Shown piece after piece: positions 12,086 to 24,779 of a stretch of DNA of 64,000 nt. The notes under the pieces are model-generated. The model searched no databases, was not told where the DNA came from, and worked only from the letters and a program-made list of their open reading frames with translations. Made by a program: the position numbers and the translations under genes. How positions within the stretch are numbered: the stretch's first letter is position 1; every line of letters starts with the position of its first letter. Source of the DNA: Stercorarius parasiticus (lineage: Eukaryota; Chordata; Aves; Charadriiformes; Stercorariidae). The stretch spans positions 62,001 to 126,000 of the forward strand of contig VWZL01004378.1 of the NCBI GenBank assembly GCA_013396915.1, given 5' to 3'.

Positions 12086-15000
12086 CATTTTTCCCCCGTG
12101 AATTTTCTTCATTCTACAATCTGTTAATAAAATTAAAAAGGGTATTTTCAAGCTAATTGTCATTAAATCTGTCAAATTTCAGAGAGGAGGCTCTGAGTCT
12201 TCAGCAGATGGTTGGAAATGAAATGTGCATTGGGGGGAACAGAGGCTCTGCCAAATCTGGACCTTGCACAGAACTAGACAAATAAACAGAAGTGAGACAC
12301 AGCAGGGATGGTTTGGAATAGGCTTTATTATGGCCAGAAAGCTTCAGGCTGTGAATGACCCAATCAACCTAAGCTCCAGACATGTACCTAAATTAGCTTC
12401 TACTCTACCATCCTCATAGCACTCCATTTTGCTTGATTCAAATACTGTACTAACAGATCTGAGCTCTTTTAAAAATGGAAGCTTGTTGTCTTCTCATTGT
12501 ATTAGTCCTATTCAGCTCTCCTAATGCCTGCATTCTTAATTTTCTCCTTTCGTTTCCCTATCCTTTTCCCTGACTCAATTCTAGCACTTTTCATGCATTT
12601 GATGAGTTTCAAATGACTTGTTCTTGCGGTTCTACGAGAACAAGAAAAAGGAGCAATGGGAGCAGATCTGCTTGGTGTTGGCAGGCTCCGGAGGGCAGTT
12701 CAGTTCCCACTTGTCCCAAAGGATTTTTGTGCGACCTGGTTCAAGTCTCCTGTCTCATTTCAATGTTTGCAATGTGGAGGTAAAGTAACATGCCCTGCCA
12801 GAGAAAGGGAAGGCATGCTTTATGTTTTATAAAGCACCATTCCAAAGTGGTCTCTTGCTGTATGCGTTTCTTACTCTGCACGGTCCCTACTTCAGTTAGG
12901 ACTGCTGTATGTTACTTGAAGAACAAACAAGCTTCAGTTCATTTAACTAGGCTTGGCATGGTTTCATATGTGCTGCCCACAGACGTTAACTGCGCGTAGT
13001 CCTGCTAGGACAACTGTCTGCAGAGAGTATCTGTGAATGTCACAGGGACATGGGCTTGTTCTGAAAACACTTGTGCAGGCAAGAAACAAAAATGAAATAA
13101 CATGACTCTGATCATATTTAAGCATTAGCCAGGGAAATGATAAAATGGTATGGGAATCCTCCAGTTAGTAACTAAATAACTGTTAAGTAGAATCATGTTG
13201 GTGACCAACGTTTAAAGAATGGTTCAGTGTGAAATTCCACATGGCAACAGTTTGTCTGTCAGCATGCTGTGAATTTGGGTAGCAAAGTGACCTAGCTTTA
13301 TTTAAAGAAATAAGATTATACATATATATGGCCGTATAAACCTTTCTCACTTGATACTTTTTATTCATAAAAGATATAGTGTCATGGCCTTTGAATCAGT
13401 CTCTGCTTTATACCAATAGACATGAACTTTCAAAATCTTTTTGTGAAAAGTAAATTACCTTTAAGAGTGAGAGAGGCTATTTAGGGTTTTGATGCGAGCA
13501 CGTAAAAAGTCACTTGGATTTATGAGGAATTATTGCCCTGGAATTCAAGGGGACAGGAATTAAACTGATGTACTAGGTGCTGGTTTGCATTGCCTGAGGT
13601 GGTATTCCTAAATTCCGAGACAACATTATCACGGTTTTGGCGTGAATTCAGTGGTTGACACAGTGATATGCAAGAGATCACGTAATTTCCCTTTATCATT
13701 CTGGTTTCAAGTGTTCATAGTTGGAATGATTTACTAGGATTCTAATCCCCTTTATAATTAGTAGGCATGCTTGAGCCCACCGGGTTTTATTCAGAGCCCA
13801 TTGAAGCTAATGGAGGGGAAAAAAAATATCTCTTTGTCCTCATTTGGCATTGGCTCAAGCTCTTTGTGGCTGAATCTGATGGCTTCATCAAAATCCACTT
13901 AACCTTCCAGGGATGAGTGTGTGACTACTCGGGTCATTCTGGAGCTTCATGGGTTTTCTGGGAAGGGCTCGACCACTTTCCCTCGTTATTCTCTTTATTA
14001 CCGATCTAGGTGAAAGGAGCAATTTGAAAAGTAGCAAAAGCCAGTGTGATATCTTGTATGGTCTCTAATAATATGTGGTCCAACCTCAGCATCTTTTGGG
14101 CAACACAGGATTCATATGGTCAAAAATTCGTGTAATGGAGAAATATGCCTTAGAATTAACTTTCTGACATGTTTGTTTTCTTTTTTCCCAATTTTGAAAG
14201 TCCTCGAGGTTAAAAACCAAACAACATGCTGGTTGTCCATTCCTGTAGGGCAAAATTGAGGGGAACAGATCTCTCACGCCTTTTCATTGGGCTGATGTAC
14301 TGAGTTAGGATGCTGTAAATAACCGCCTGTGAGACAACTGGACTTTGCATTTCTTGGGGTGGAGGCCCTGGCCATGGATCTTCTGAAGATATATTCCTGG
14401 TCCCTTTGATTAGAGCTAGTAGCAAGGAAAGCTACTTCCACCATTGAGGGGTACGTTTTCAAAGCAGTGTGCAGGCTTTGGTGTGTGACACCATTAAATG
14501 TTAACATGCATTTTCAAACAAGGAGCCTCAAGGCTAGAGGTAACTCTTTGATCTTTAAAAAGCTTACCACATAGGGGAGTGAGTTTGAATGTATACTTAT
14601 GTGTGCGAACACTTGCAGGTAATTAGATTTTAGTTTCAGGGCTGCAGGACTCTGCAGAAATGATTCAGATTTCAAAAGGCTCAAAATAAACATCAATTCC
14701 TATTTATCTCAGGGGATTTAGAGGGGCATAAAATAAACTTTTAATGGCTTGAGCCATGCTTTATTAATTGCTTTGTTGAAGAGATAAAACCTGTGGGAGT
14801 TTGTGTATTAAAATGGGACGTGAACCAGCAGAAATCTGAGCAGGATCTGAAATTGGTTTAAAGAGAGTAAGAAAATACACAGTTGAGCTTTCCTCTGCAT
14901 TTAAAAGATTATTACCCTAATGTACACAGATTCTTTGTTTTTAAGGAAGCATGCCTGGATTGAGCCATAATTATATGTGAAAGCATTTGAGCTAGTCATT

Positions 15001-18000
15001 CACTATTGAAGGAATAGAATCTGTCTAAACAAAGTGACAAGCAATTAGGGAGCCTGGGGGAGTTGTATGTTTGTCATATCTGAAAATAAAGTTATCAAAT
15101 TATTACTCAAATTGTTCCACATCTGACAGTTGTGTCTACAAAGGCTCCGTACAGTAACTTTGCAAAGATGGCTCTGCTTTATATATTGTTTTTGACAGGG
15201 GGCAGGAACATAGGGACTTTGTAGTTTGGGGGTTTTTTGGTTGTGGGTTTTGTTTTTTTTTTTTATCAAGACTTTTATTTTCCATAAGCAAAGTCCATCA
15301 CAAGGAGGACCACTGATAGAAGGTGAACCTATTTCCTTGTTGGGTGAAAAATGGTCTCTTTAGACAAAATAAAAGGTAGAGTTCTACTGGCTTTTAAACT
15401 GATACATTAATCAATGCTTTAAATCGAAATTGCCATCTTGTTGAATTTCCCCTTTTTGTCTTTTCAGTTGCTTTAATTTTCACTGTGTTTTTTAACATGA
15501 AGAATGCCTGCTTTTATTTAATCCCACGTGAAAGCAGTACTGCACTGCAATCTTTAGTGTATTTTACCTCTCAATTCTGTTATTAATGTTTGTGAGCTTG
15601 CTGCAGAACGAATTTTGCAAAACCCTAGCGTGAATAGTCCTGCTATGTTCTGGTTATGTCCTTTCCCCTTCCTTTTCTATTATACTGTACTTGCATAGGT
15701 TATGAGAGTTTTCTCCCCCACCGTCTGGTCCTCCTGTATTCTGTGTTAAATCCGGGAGAGCCACTGGTCATCTCTCTCTTTGAAAATGTCTTTGTTGCAG
15801 GAAAAACTATATGGGATCAACTTATCGTGATAATTAGCAGATATGTTTATATCAAGTCTGTATCTTTGCACGTAAAACTTCTAGTTGATTTTGAACAGGA
15901 CTGGGAAGTGAGCCACTAACCCCAGATGTGACAAGTGTGGCCTTGACACCACCATTCTAGCTGGCTTCTAAGATTTCCACTACGGAAAAAAACCTCATTC
16001 TTTGGGATTGTCAAAGGCATTCCTAGGTTCATACAGATTTTCCTGGATGCTGAATTAAAAAGCGTTATCGGTGGATGGAAGGGAACATGTATGCTGAATC
16101 AATTAATAATAGATAATATAAATATTATAAATTTTTAATGGATCTTTTGGGGCATATTTGTTTTCTAAAGCATCTTCAGTATTGACTGAGAAGGATACTG
16201 TTTCTGCATACAAATAAAGTTCAGTTTTTGGCAGTCCCTGTGGGTCCTGAGTAGCTCTGCATTTTCATCCACAGTCCTCAGCTTTTCCTCTACCCTCAAG
16301 CAGCTGCATAGCTCTCACCCTTGCTTGCTACGAGAGTGAGAAATACCTTTTCCTCAAAATGTTGCTTTCCTGACAAACGAGGGCAGGAAATAATACATTT
16401 GAAAAGTTGAGCTCAGCAAGGCTCAAATCCTGAATGGGTCTGTGACTGAACTACTAATTAAAAACATGTCTACCAGTTCATTACCTGGACCACAAGCTCA
16501 TCCTTACTAACAGCTCTAGAATAATTGTATTTGAGGGTGATGGATAGGGCGTCACTGGCAAGGATGATGCTGCCATCATCCTCATGGTGTGCCGCAGTCT
16601 TCTGTCTGCTTGCTGGGGAGTCCTCTGTCCTCGTGTTTGCTAACATCTTCTAGTATGCTTCCATAATGTCAGTGGATGGGTGGGGAAATACCATCCACTT
16701 AGAAGAAAATTCGAGGATCGAGATGCTGAACTGAGTCTAAAGTCATGGGCCAGAACTATAGTGATCTGAAGGTTGAGAATCGTGATCATTTAGCACCATG
16801 GATCTTGTTCAGAGCATGGGATTGAAGCCTAACATAGCATAAGATTGTAGCAAAGACTATAGCATGAAGGTCTCAATACTGATTCCCCAAATAATCATGG
16901 TTAGTTAGAGAAGAAAATCAAAATTTGTGTACAAACTCTCTTGCTTATTTGACAGTGTGTTCTATCTAAGAGATCTATAGGTTTCTTTTCTCCTGCAGCA
17001 CTAAAAATCCCACTGTGACTGATGAAGAGAGAAGATCCTGCCCTAAAAAATGCCTGACAGAAAAGTTTCATCTTTAAACTGACATCAAAGCTGCATTCAC
17101 CTTGCTTAAGAATGGGAATTTTTAACTTTTTTTTCAATCCAGTCCCTTATCTAAACCATTAACTTGCATAGAAAAGTCTTAAAAATTGGTGGTTTGGGGC
17201 TAAATAAGGCGGTTTTGTTAGAGGTTATTGAGACATGAAATGATTACTTATCATCCCTTGAAATGACATTACATTTAAATGCAATGGTACATGGGCACTT
17301 TCTACTACCTTCATCTCTGTTAATCCTTGCTCAAAGCCTGCAAATTGAACATTCTTTCAGCCTTATGGGATGCACTGAAATTCTCAGAGTTGTAATTGCT
17401 TTTCAGTATGCCATCCTGCATGTTACACGATTTGAAGTGGTTCTCTTCGAAACAGAAAATATTTAGTGAACCCCATGCTGTGTATTTTTTACCCTTTAAT
17501 CAGTTTTATCCATGAGTTCACCAAAGATTAAAAGGAAGAATAAAAATTGAATTCACTTGACCATGATTGATTTGAAAATTCAAGGGACAACCTCTTGGTT
17601 ATTGATGGCTTTTAAATTGCTGTGCATTGTTACCTGGCTATGCCTGTGAAATTCATCAGTATTCCACACCTTTCTAGCTGCTTCTGTTGTTTGCTTTGAG
17701 ATAGCAGCTGTAAATTTAGATGTACACAAAATAAACTTAGCAGACAAGATATGGCATTGTCTGAAAGTCTTTGCACTGACTGTCTGTATGAATGAGCCCT
17801 TTTCCATAGAGGTCCATGGGAAAACCAGAGCAGAAAAATCTTGTTTGAGAATGAGAAAGATGAGGCCTGATCAAGTTTCTCACGTGATGGAAGCTGGCCA
17901 ACTTCATTGCCCTTCTGAAGTGGTGGCTGGGTTGAAGAGAGAGAGAATGGGAATGGGGCATCACGCTGATGAAGATACTCAGGGGTCTTGCTCCAAGGTG

Positions 18001-19805
18001 GGGGTGTAGCACTGCAAAGAAACTGAGGGTATGTGAACCATAGTACTGTCCTGGGGAAGCACAGACAAGAACTTTATAATGGGCTAATTCTCCCTTAACT
18101 TTCTTTTTTACATTCATCCTTGAAATCATGGAAATCAGGATCAAGTGTGAATCCTCAAAAGAAAATCCACCATGGGAATCAGATTCTTGGTTTTGTTCTC
18201 TAAGGTGCCCTTAGTAAAACACTGCACCTCCACAAAGGCAGGGTAAGGTAGTAGGAGTCCTCCCTTAAGGGTCTGAGCTTATGTGTCTGTGATCGCAGGT
18301 GTGATGGTGATAAGCAGTTGGTATTGAGATGCTCCACTGAAGATTACAGCAGTGCTGCTACAAGCATGCTGACTTTGAAGGTCGCTAAAGGTGTGGGGAA
18401 TAGCATAGATGTCTATCTGTATGAAAGACTCATCCAGTTCGGAGAAGTAGTCAGAACTATGTTTCTGTCCCACTGGGCTGAATATCAGGTAGTAGAAGGT
18501 GGTATGGCTCTACTTAGATTACTGAAGCTATTCTGTTTCCAAATTGGACTAGAAAATGGTTTTATTTTTCCCCAATGGTGTTAGTTACCTGAGATGACCA
18601 ACTCCCCCCCACCCCTGCAAATAAAGCACTTGTGTTTCCTTAATTGGTTTTCATGTTCCAGTCAGCGTGGTAACCTATTTGCTGCTGCTGTTGTGCAGAA
18701 AGCTTTTCTTTATTTCTCTCCTGGTTGTTGGGTTTGGTGTTTTTGTTGTTAATAAACCTTATTCTCATTGAAAGAGGTATTTACGTTCCCATTTAAAAAA
18801 AATGTAGTTAGACAACTTTGAAAAACTGCTTCACCAATGAATTCCTGAACAATCTTAACACTGAGTAACATCAGCAGAAAATCTGCCTTACTCCCTCTGT
18901 ATTTTAATTTTGTGTTGGTGATTGCCTGTACTGAACTCAGCCCAGCTGCCTCTGATAGTTCTTATGTTTTTCATCTAATAATGAGCCTGGCAGCCTGGCT
19001 GATGGGTGCAGATACATTAACATTATTTTTCTGCAAATCCAGTGTTGTTTTAGTTGTACATATTACAACATCTTAAAGCAAATGCTGTTCTGTTTTTTGG
19101 AATCCATGGTTTAATTGATGGAGTTCTGAATTCCTCCTTCAGCGATGACCTCTGGTGAACAGGGCATGCTGTAGCAAAGCCTGATGCTTTTGAAGGACAC
19201 CAAGTTTATGATGTTTTTGTGAGTGCTGCTAAAAGTTCTGAAACTTTAAAAGGCAGTCTTGATCTTTGGAATATATCAACTACTTTGTTTGAAATGCACA
19301 AGTACCAAGTCTTATGTAGGCCGGGATAAAAAGGATGCGTGTGATGCTGTCTGCCCATAGCAAAGGGACTCTATGTTCTTGGATTGTATTTTTCACATTG
19401 TAGCAAAAACTGCTCTGTGCTAACGAAATCACTTGCCTGTGTTTTCCTGTACAGAAAGGCAATCTCTAGATATATTGCCCTGTCATGGATTGAAGGGTTT
19501 TATACTGTCTGTCCACTAAAGTGTGTTACACGTCAAAAGGGCAAACTTCAGATATAAAAGTTGTTCCATCCACTGGGTCAGCTTTTAGCTTTCTGATCTC
19601 AGGTCAAAGATCAGAGAACTCTTAAATTAGCAGGATCTCACAAATGCATAAGGAAAGGGCAAATAGGCATAAGAAGCATTATATTCTGAGTAGAAAGCAG
19701 TAAGAACCTCTGACAACTGCTGTTACATCTGCTGAGAGTAAGTTGTGGCTTTGGACAATGATACGCTTTTGCAGGCTTGTTCATTGGAATATAAGTGTTG
19801 ACAAG

Positions 19806-19810
19806 CTGAG
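19806..19810. repeat. Left target-site duplication CTGAG
   Basis: CTGAG directly abuts the left end of the solo LTR and is repeated directly abutting the right end. A 5-bp duplication is characteristic of ERVL-type integration. Confidence 0.65.
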
Positions 19811-19903
19811 CGTCATGGTTTAATCCCAGCCGGCGAGTAGGACCACACAGCTGCTCGCTCACTTCTCGCCCCAGCCCCAGAGTGGGATGGGGAGAAGAAT
19901 TGG
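19811..19903. repeat. Left arm of ~93-bp imperfect terminal inverted repeat
   Basis: Reading inward, this arm contains GTCATGGT, CCCAGCC, TAGGACCACACAG and AGTGGGATGGGG in the same order as the reverse complement of the right arm (20914-21006). Identity by eye is roughly three quarters. Confidence 0.65.
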
Positions 19904-20913
19904 AAAAATAAAAATTTAATAAGTCGAGTAAAAGCCATGTGCGCAAGCAAAGCAAAACAAGGAATTCATGCAGTACTTCCCACTGGCAGGCAGGTGTTCA
20001 GCCAAGCTCCGTCCAGCCAAGCCCAAGCAGGGCTCCATCAGGTGTAACGGTTACTTGGGAAGACAAATGGCCATGACTCCGAACATCCCCCCCCCCTCCT
20101 TCTTCCCCAGTTTTATATGCTGAGCATGATGTCATATGGCAAAGAATATCCCCTTGGTCAGTTGGGGTCAGCTGTCCCAGCTATGTTTCCTCCCAGCTTC
20201 TTGTGCACTCCCAGCCCACTTGCTGGCAGGGCTGCGTGAGAAGCAGAAAAGGCCTTGACTGATTACCAACAGCTAAAAACGTTAATGTGCCATCAACAGC
20301 ACTCCCATCCAAATCCAAATCACAGCACCGCACCAACAGCCAGCAAGAAAGTCAACTCCATCCTAACTGAAAAAACAACATTCTCCACCCCTTGTTCCAT
20401 ACCGTTTATGTTATGCTCAGATCCCACGCTATCCAATACATGCTCATTAACCACCCGCCCCGCCGCCCATCCTATGATATAATACACAGATATCATTCCC
20501 TTAGTCTATGGAGCACCCCTCTAAAATGTCAGTTGAGTTCATTAAGTCCATGACTTTGGGCTCCATCTGTGATAACAGTCTTTCAGGGCAGGAGAGATGA
20601 TGTGTGGTGTTGAATTGTTGCATGCTGCGTCTGGACCTCACAGCTGGTGTATCTGGTGTGGCCCATCGCCACAGTCTGTGGGTTGAAGATGTCAATCTTG
20701 AGAAAGTTGCCAGATGCCAGTTGTTGATGCGTTCCGCACTTCACTTCGTTTCATCAAAGTTCAAAGTTCTTCATAAATTTGAGCGATTCTCACTATAATA
20801 CTATATACGTAGAGCAACTGTAGTAGTGATGACATATAGTGGTAACTTATCAATTAACATAATGCAATTTGATTCATTGGCTATTCTCACCCCAAATCAA
20901 ATCCCCTTGAGGT

Positions 20914-21006
20914 ACACATTGGACTCCCCCATCCCACTGTGGCGGGCGGGAGAAGAGAGTGAGAGGCTGTGTGGTCCTAGTTGCGGGCTGGGGCTAGACC
21001 ATGACA
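20914..21006. repeat. Right arm of ~93-bp imperfect terminal inverted repeat
   Basis: The reverse complement reads TGTCATGGTCTAGCCCCAGC, then TAGGACCACACAG and CAGTGGGATGGGGG, paralleling the left arm. Such a long inverted terminus is unusual for an LTR, whose inverted ends are usually only a few bases. Confidence 0.65.
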
Positions 21007-21011
21007 CTGAG
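21007..21011. repeat. Right target-site duplication CTGAG
   Basis: This is the second copy of the 5-bp duplication flanking the solo LTR, directly after the terminal CA. Confidence 0.65.
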
Positions 21012-21929
21012 TCACCGCATCCTTTTGATGTCGTCTTTTTTTCTTTTCTATATACAAATAACAATGATTTCAGCAATTGTGGAAACCTTAGAGAATCCTC
21101 TTATTCAGTGGATTTCTGCGATGGATTTGCTGTTCATTGGCAACAGCTCATTCCTGTCATAAAAAAAAGCCTGTGATCTAATGAAGAGCGTATACTATAA
21201 GATAACGTGATGGGTACCTTCATTTTGTAGGTGCAGACATTATGACTCACCTAAATGGCATGGACTGTGACAGAGTCAGAATTTGAAAACATTTTTCCTT
21301 AAACATAAGACCGTTTTTCTTTAACTCATTTTTCTTGCTAATTGGCTTTGTCTGATGTTGTTTGACCCTCTTGAAACAAGTATTGCTTCTGTATATTAGT
21401 TTACTGGAGCTGTGTTGATGGTTACTTGAAATTCATATTTTGGCTTCATAAACTGAGGTGTCAAGTCATTGCTCTGTTCCTCAAATTTGACTCCTACTTC
21501 ATTATTGTGAGTAGGAGTTACACAGCAGACATGCTTGCTTCAGTAAAAAAAAAAGACCCACTATTGCATCAGAGTTTTTTGAGAGGCCCTTGCATTATTA
21601 AAAATCACACTTGACCACTTTTTGTGAGACGAGGTTATGTGTGTAGGCTGTACCATAAAAGGATGCTCTATAAATGCACTGATTAATACTTTTACGTCAA
21701 GATTTACTGACATACGTAAGAACGCTTATGTAATTTACAGTCATTTAGGAAGAGTTCATGATTAGCTTAACTAGAGATGTTTACTTGCAGTATAGCGAAC
21801 AGAGAAAAAGGAACGTTGTTGTGTTGTTAAGTACTTTCTCTAGTGTCTTATATCTTGAAAAATACGGCATGCCTTTCAGTTAACAGATGGAGTTCACAGC
21901 TGTGCATATGAGTGTAGCCAGTCTCTAGG

Positions 21930-22002
21930 AAAAAAAAAAAAGAAAAAGGAAAAAAGAAGGAATTTCTCTTTACAGAAAAACAGTTCTTTTTTTTTTTTTT
22001 TT
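21930..22002. repeat. A12 and T16 tracts in inverted arrangement
   Basis: An A12 run (21930-21941), continued by A-rich sequence, is followed about 45 bases later by a T16 run (21987-22002). It is low complexity and could fold back in RNA. No function is implied. Confidence 0.7.
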
Positions 22003-24315
22003 CCCCTCTTCATCTTTCCAAGAATCACTTAGTAAGATATCCTTGGTAGTAGAACTACTGTATGCGGTAGAGCTGGTGAGATGCTTTGTGTTAGGAACTC
22101 TTGGTATGGAAATAATCTCCCGGTCTCCTCCAAATCTGTAGCCATGCTCTCTGTTGCTGCATTTCCTGTGTCTTTTGCATTTTTTATTTTTTTTCCACTC
22201 ATAGAAAGCTCCTCCTCCTCCCATACACGTACACCTCATTGGACTGTAAAGGTGGAAGGTTAATTTCCACAGGAAGTCCCAATATTTATTTCTTGTCTTT
22301 ACAAAGGAAAATTGTAGCTACAGAAGGCAGGAGAAAAACAGATGAAGTGGAAGGCATCAGTTGTCACTCCTGAGCACTGTTAGAGGCACGGTACAAGTGC
22401 ATGGTTTATGTCTTTAAAACAAAGTATGCCATTAAGTGGGTAATGCTAAGAGGAATTTTATCTAGCCTATAAATACCAGTGAATCTTTTCAACTTCAAAT
22501 CCCAGTATGGAGACAATTTACAGTTGCAATCAAAATGATGCACACAATTTAACTTCAGCACCATCTGTAACTCTGCTGGTATTTTAATAATGAATAAAAT
22601 TATATCTTGGCAACAAAAGTCCCACTTAAATAAAATACCTTTAAGTTCCAAGCAGAGCCTCCAAAAGGAAGCTACAAGGCCTGTGATTTACCCTGAAATC
22701 TCCTTCATGCTTGCTATAAAATATATATATATCTACATTTAAATAGCAAGCTTGTGGACAAAAGGTCTGTGGGATTCTGTGAAGCCCTCGTTAAACTACC
22801 TCTGAAGCTCAGGGACTGTGAAGAGGCAAGGTTTTGCACAGCTGGTGACGGGCACTCCTGCCCTCATTGCACAACTTGTGTTTGGTTCAGCAGAGACGTA
22901 TGAGCAAGGTCTAATCCTGGAGCTCTTTGTTGACATGCCAGGCCCTGTGTACTTGAAGAAAAGCACCTACAGGAGGCAGTTATCTTCCCTTAAAGAGCCT
23001 TTTATTACCGTGGGATGATGCAGGAGGCATGTCACGTCCTCTTCTGAATTTGTCTTTTGGACTCCATTGTGAGACCTACCCACACCAGTTTCTGAGTTAT
23101 AATTTTCTCTTCTTTTTGAAGAATTTCTGAGCCCTCTGATTTGTATACTTTGCAAAAAGGAGGCAATTTTTGCTCTGTAATAGTTTGCATGCTGGGTCGT
23201 TTTCTCTGCCCTCCCTTCAGCTGCATTGTTGAGTGATACTAGTCCCACGTTCCTATGCTGGGTACTGCTGTCTTGCAGTATTTATGACTATTTCATGATG
23301 CTTATGCTCACTAGTAGAGGAGCTGCAGCACAGAGCACTGTGGCTTGTCAAATACTTTCCATTTATGGTGATATCAGATTGTTGGCGTAAGTATGGTACT
23401 ACTTATACCGATAAAATATCCTGACTAACAATATACTGACGGGTAGAAGTAATGTGAGCTTCACAGTCGAAGATTTTCTGCACATTTGTCTCAGTGAAGG
23501 TACAGCGTGACTAAAAGTAGTTCAGATCTGATGTATGGGAAATCTATGGAGCCCAGGGGTTGGTGATCTTTCACTGATCGTGTCCTCTTCACCAAAGCTT
23601 TCATTAAGGAAATGTTAGTGACCTTTCCAGATGGCCTTCACATGCGGAAATCAATATGTTTTGTCCCACTGACTCTTCAAGTGGACAAGGGAAATAGCAG
23701 CAGGACAGGCTTGTTAACACATCTCAGTCATGGCTGGTAATGACCCTGCCTCTGTTCCAGGGATTGATCCTCTTCAAAGGACAAGGTGAAAGAAACACTA
23801 GTGTGATCACAATGGGGTTTTGGGTTTTCTGGCTTCCTAAAAATCTTGTGTCCACTAATCAGAAATCTTCTAAATTCATATTGGTTGCTGCCACTGAATG
23901 CTATCTCAAGCTTGAAGAAGTTATAAATGGCATCATACCATGCCCACCAATACCAATGTAAAACGTGTACTAGAAGAATTAGTAAAGTTGGACTGAATCT
24001 CTGATTTCTATGCAAACTCAATTTTGGTAATATATTAGCTGTGTTTCAGAAGACTGCTGTGCTTCCTAAGTGTTTGAAATCCTGTTTTTCGAGTACTTGG
24101 CTACATTTTTCTCAGTAATTTTTTCATAGCTGTCACAGGTATTGAAGGCCTTGACAAAAGATAGAGCTTAATCAGATATTTGGGCAAAAGACCTTTTTTG
24201 AAGTTCACTATTTTATGGACTATTAGCTAAAGCTGGTGTTACCTGGCATGTTTCAAAGGAGCCCAAGAGTTTTAGTGTCTAAATCTCACTTGGGTGCTTT
24301 TAAATTGGTAACATC

Positions 24316-24336
24316 TTTTTTTTTTTTTTTTTTTTT
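24316..24336. repeat. T21 homopolymer
   Basis: This is an uninterrupted T run flanked by unique AT-rich sequence, with no recognisable retroelement body attached. Confidence 0.9.
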
Positions 24337-24762
24337 AAAGAAATTGTTTTGGACAAAATTAAAATACATGGGATAAGGGGGAGAGAAGATTTCATTGTTT
24401 TTACTTGCAGGGCAATTAAAGCTACAAGAAAGGAATCAAAACTAATAAGTCACATAACTTCATAATAGGTCAGTGAGTTTCTCTTTTTTTTTTTTTGTTA
24501 ATTTATCATGCTTTTCTAAAAATAAAAAGTGGATAAAAATCAGAAAAATTGAGTTGATATGGGTAAATATTTTTCATTTCAGGAGCAAGATTGCTGATGA
24601 CAGGTTCTAACAATACACATGACACTGTAAATGCTATCCATAATTGCCCGTTTCTCAAAAGTCAGCATAGTCAAGGTCAGCATCCATTTCTCAAATGCAA
24701 GTCAACATCTGTGGTGCTCTATGATTTGCATGAAGAAGCTTATAGGTACAATTAGACACCCC

Positions 24763-24779
24763 TTTTTTTTTTTTTTTTN
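24763..24779. other. T16 run ending in a single N (assembly gap mark)
   Basis: Sixteen T bases run straight into an ambiguous base at 24779. A one-base N next to a homopolymer looks like a closed or negative-length assembly gap, so run length and local order are uncertain here. No duplication is visible across it. Confidence 0.8.

Larger units (their letters stand above)
19811..21006. mobile_element. Complete solo LTR of an avian endogenous retrovirus (ERVL-like)
   Basis: This 1,196-bp element is bounded by a 5-bp direct repeat (CTGAG). It starts CGTCATGGTTTAATCCCAGC, where the canonical first base T appears mutated to C, and ends GGGGCTAGACCATGACA, giving the expected TG…CA termini after that substitution. 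The interior (CTTGGTCAGTTGGGGTCAGC, CTTCTTGTGCACTCCCAGCC) matches a long avian LTR family I recall. There is no gag, pol or env frame, so it is a recombined solo LTR or a lone non-coding element. Its outer roughly 93 bp at each end form an imperfect inverted repeat, listed separately. Transcriptional orientation is not assigned. It lies in presumed CNTNAP5 intron 1. Confidence 0.75.

Noticed and set aside
16788..16803. Possible RE1/NRSF site (TTTAGCACCATGGAT)
   Set aside because: Only the left half-site resembles the consensus. The right half (CAGCGCC-like) is absent.
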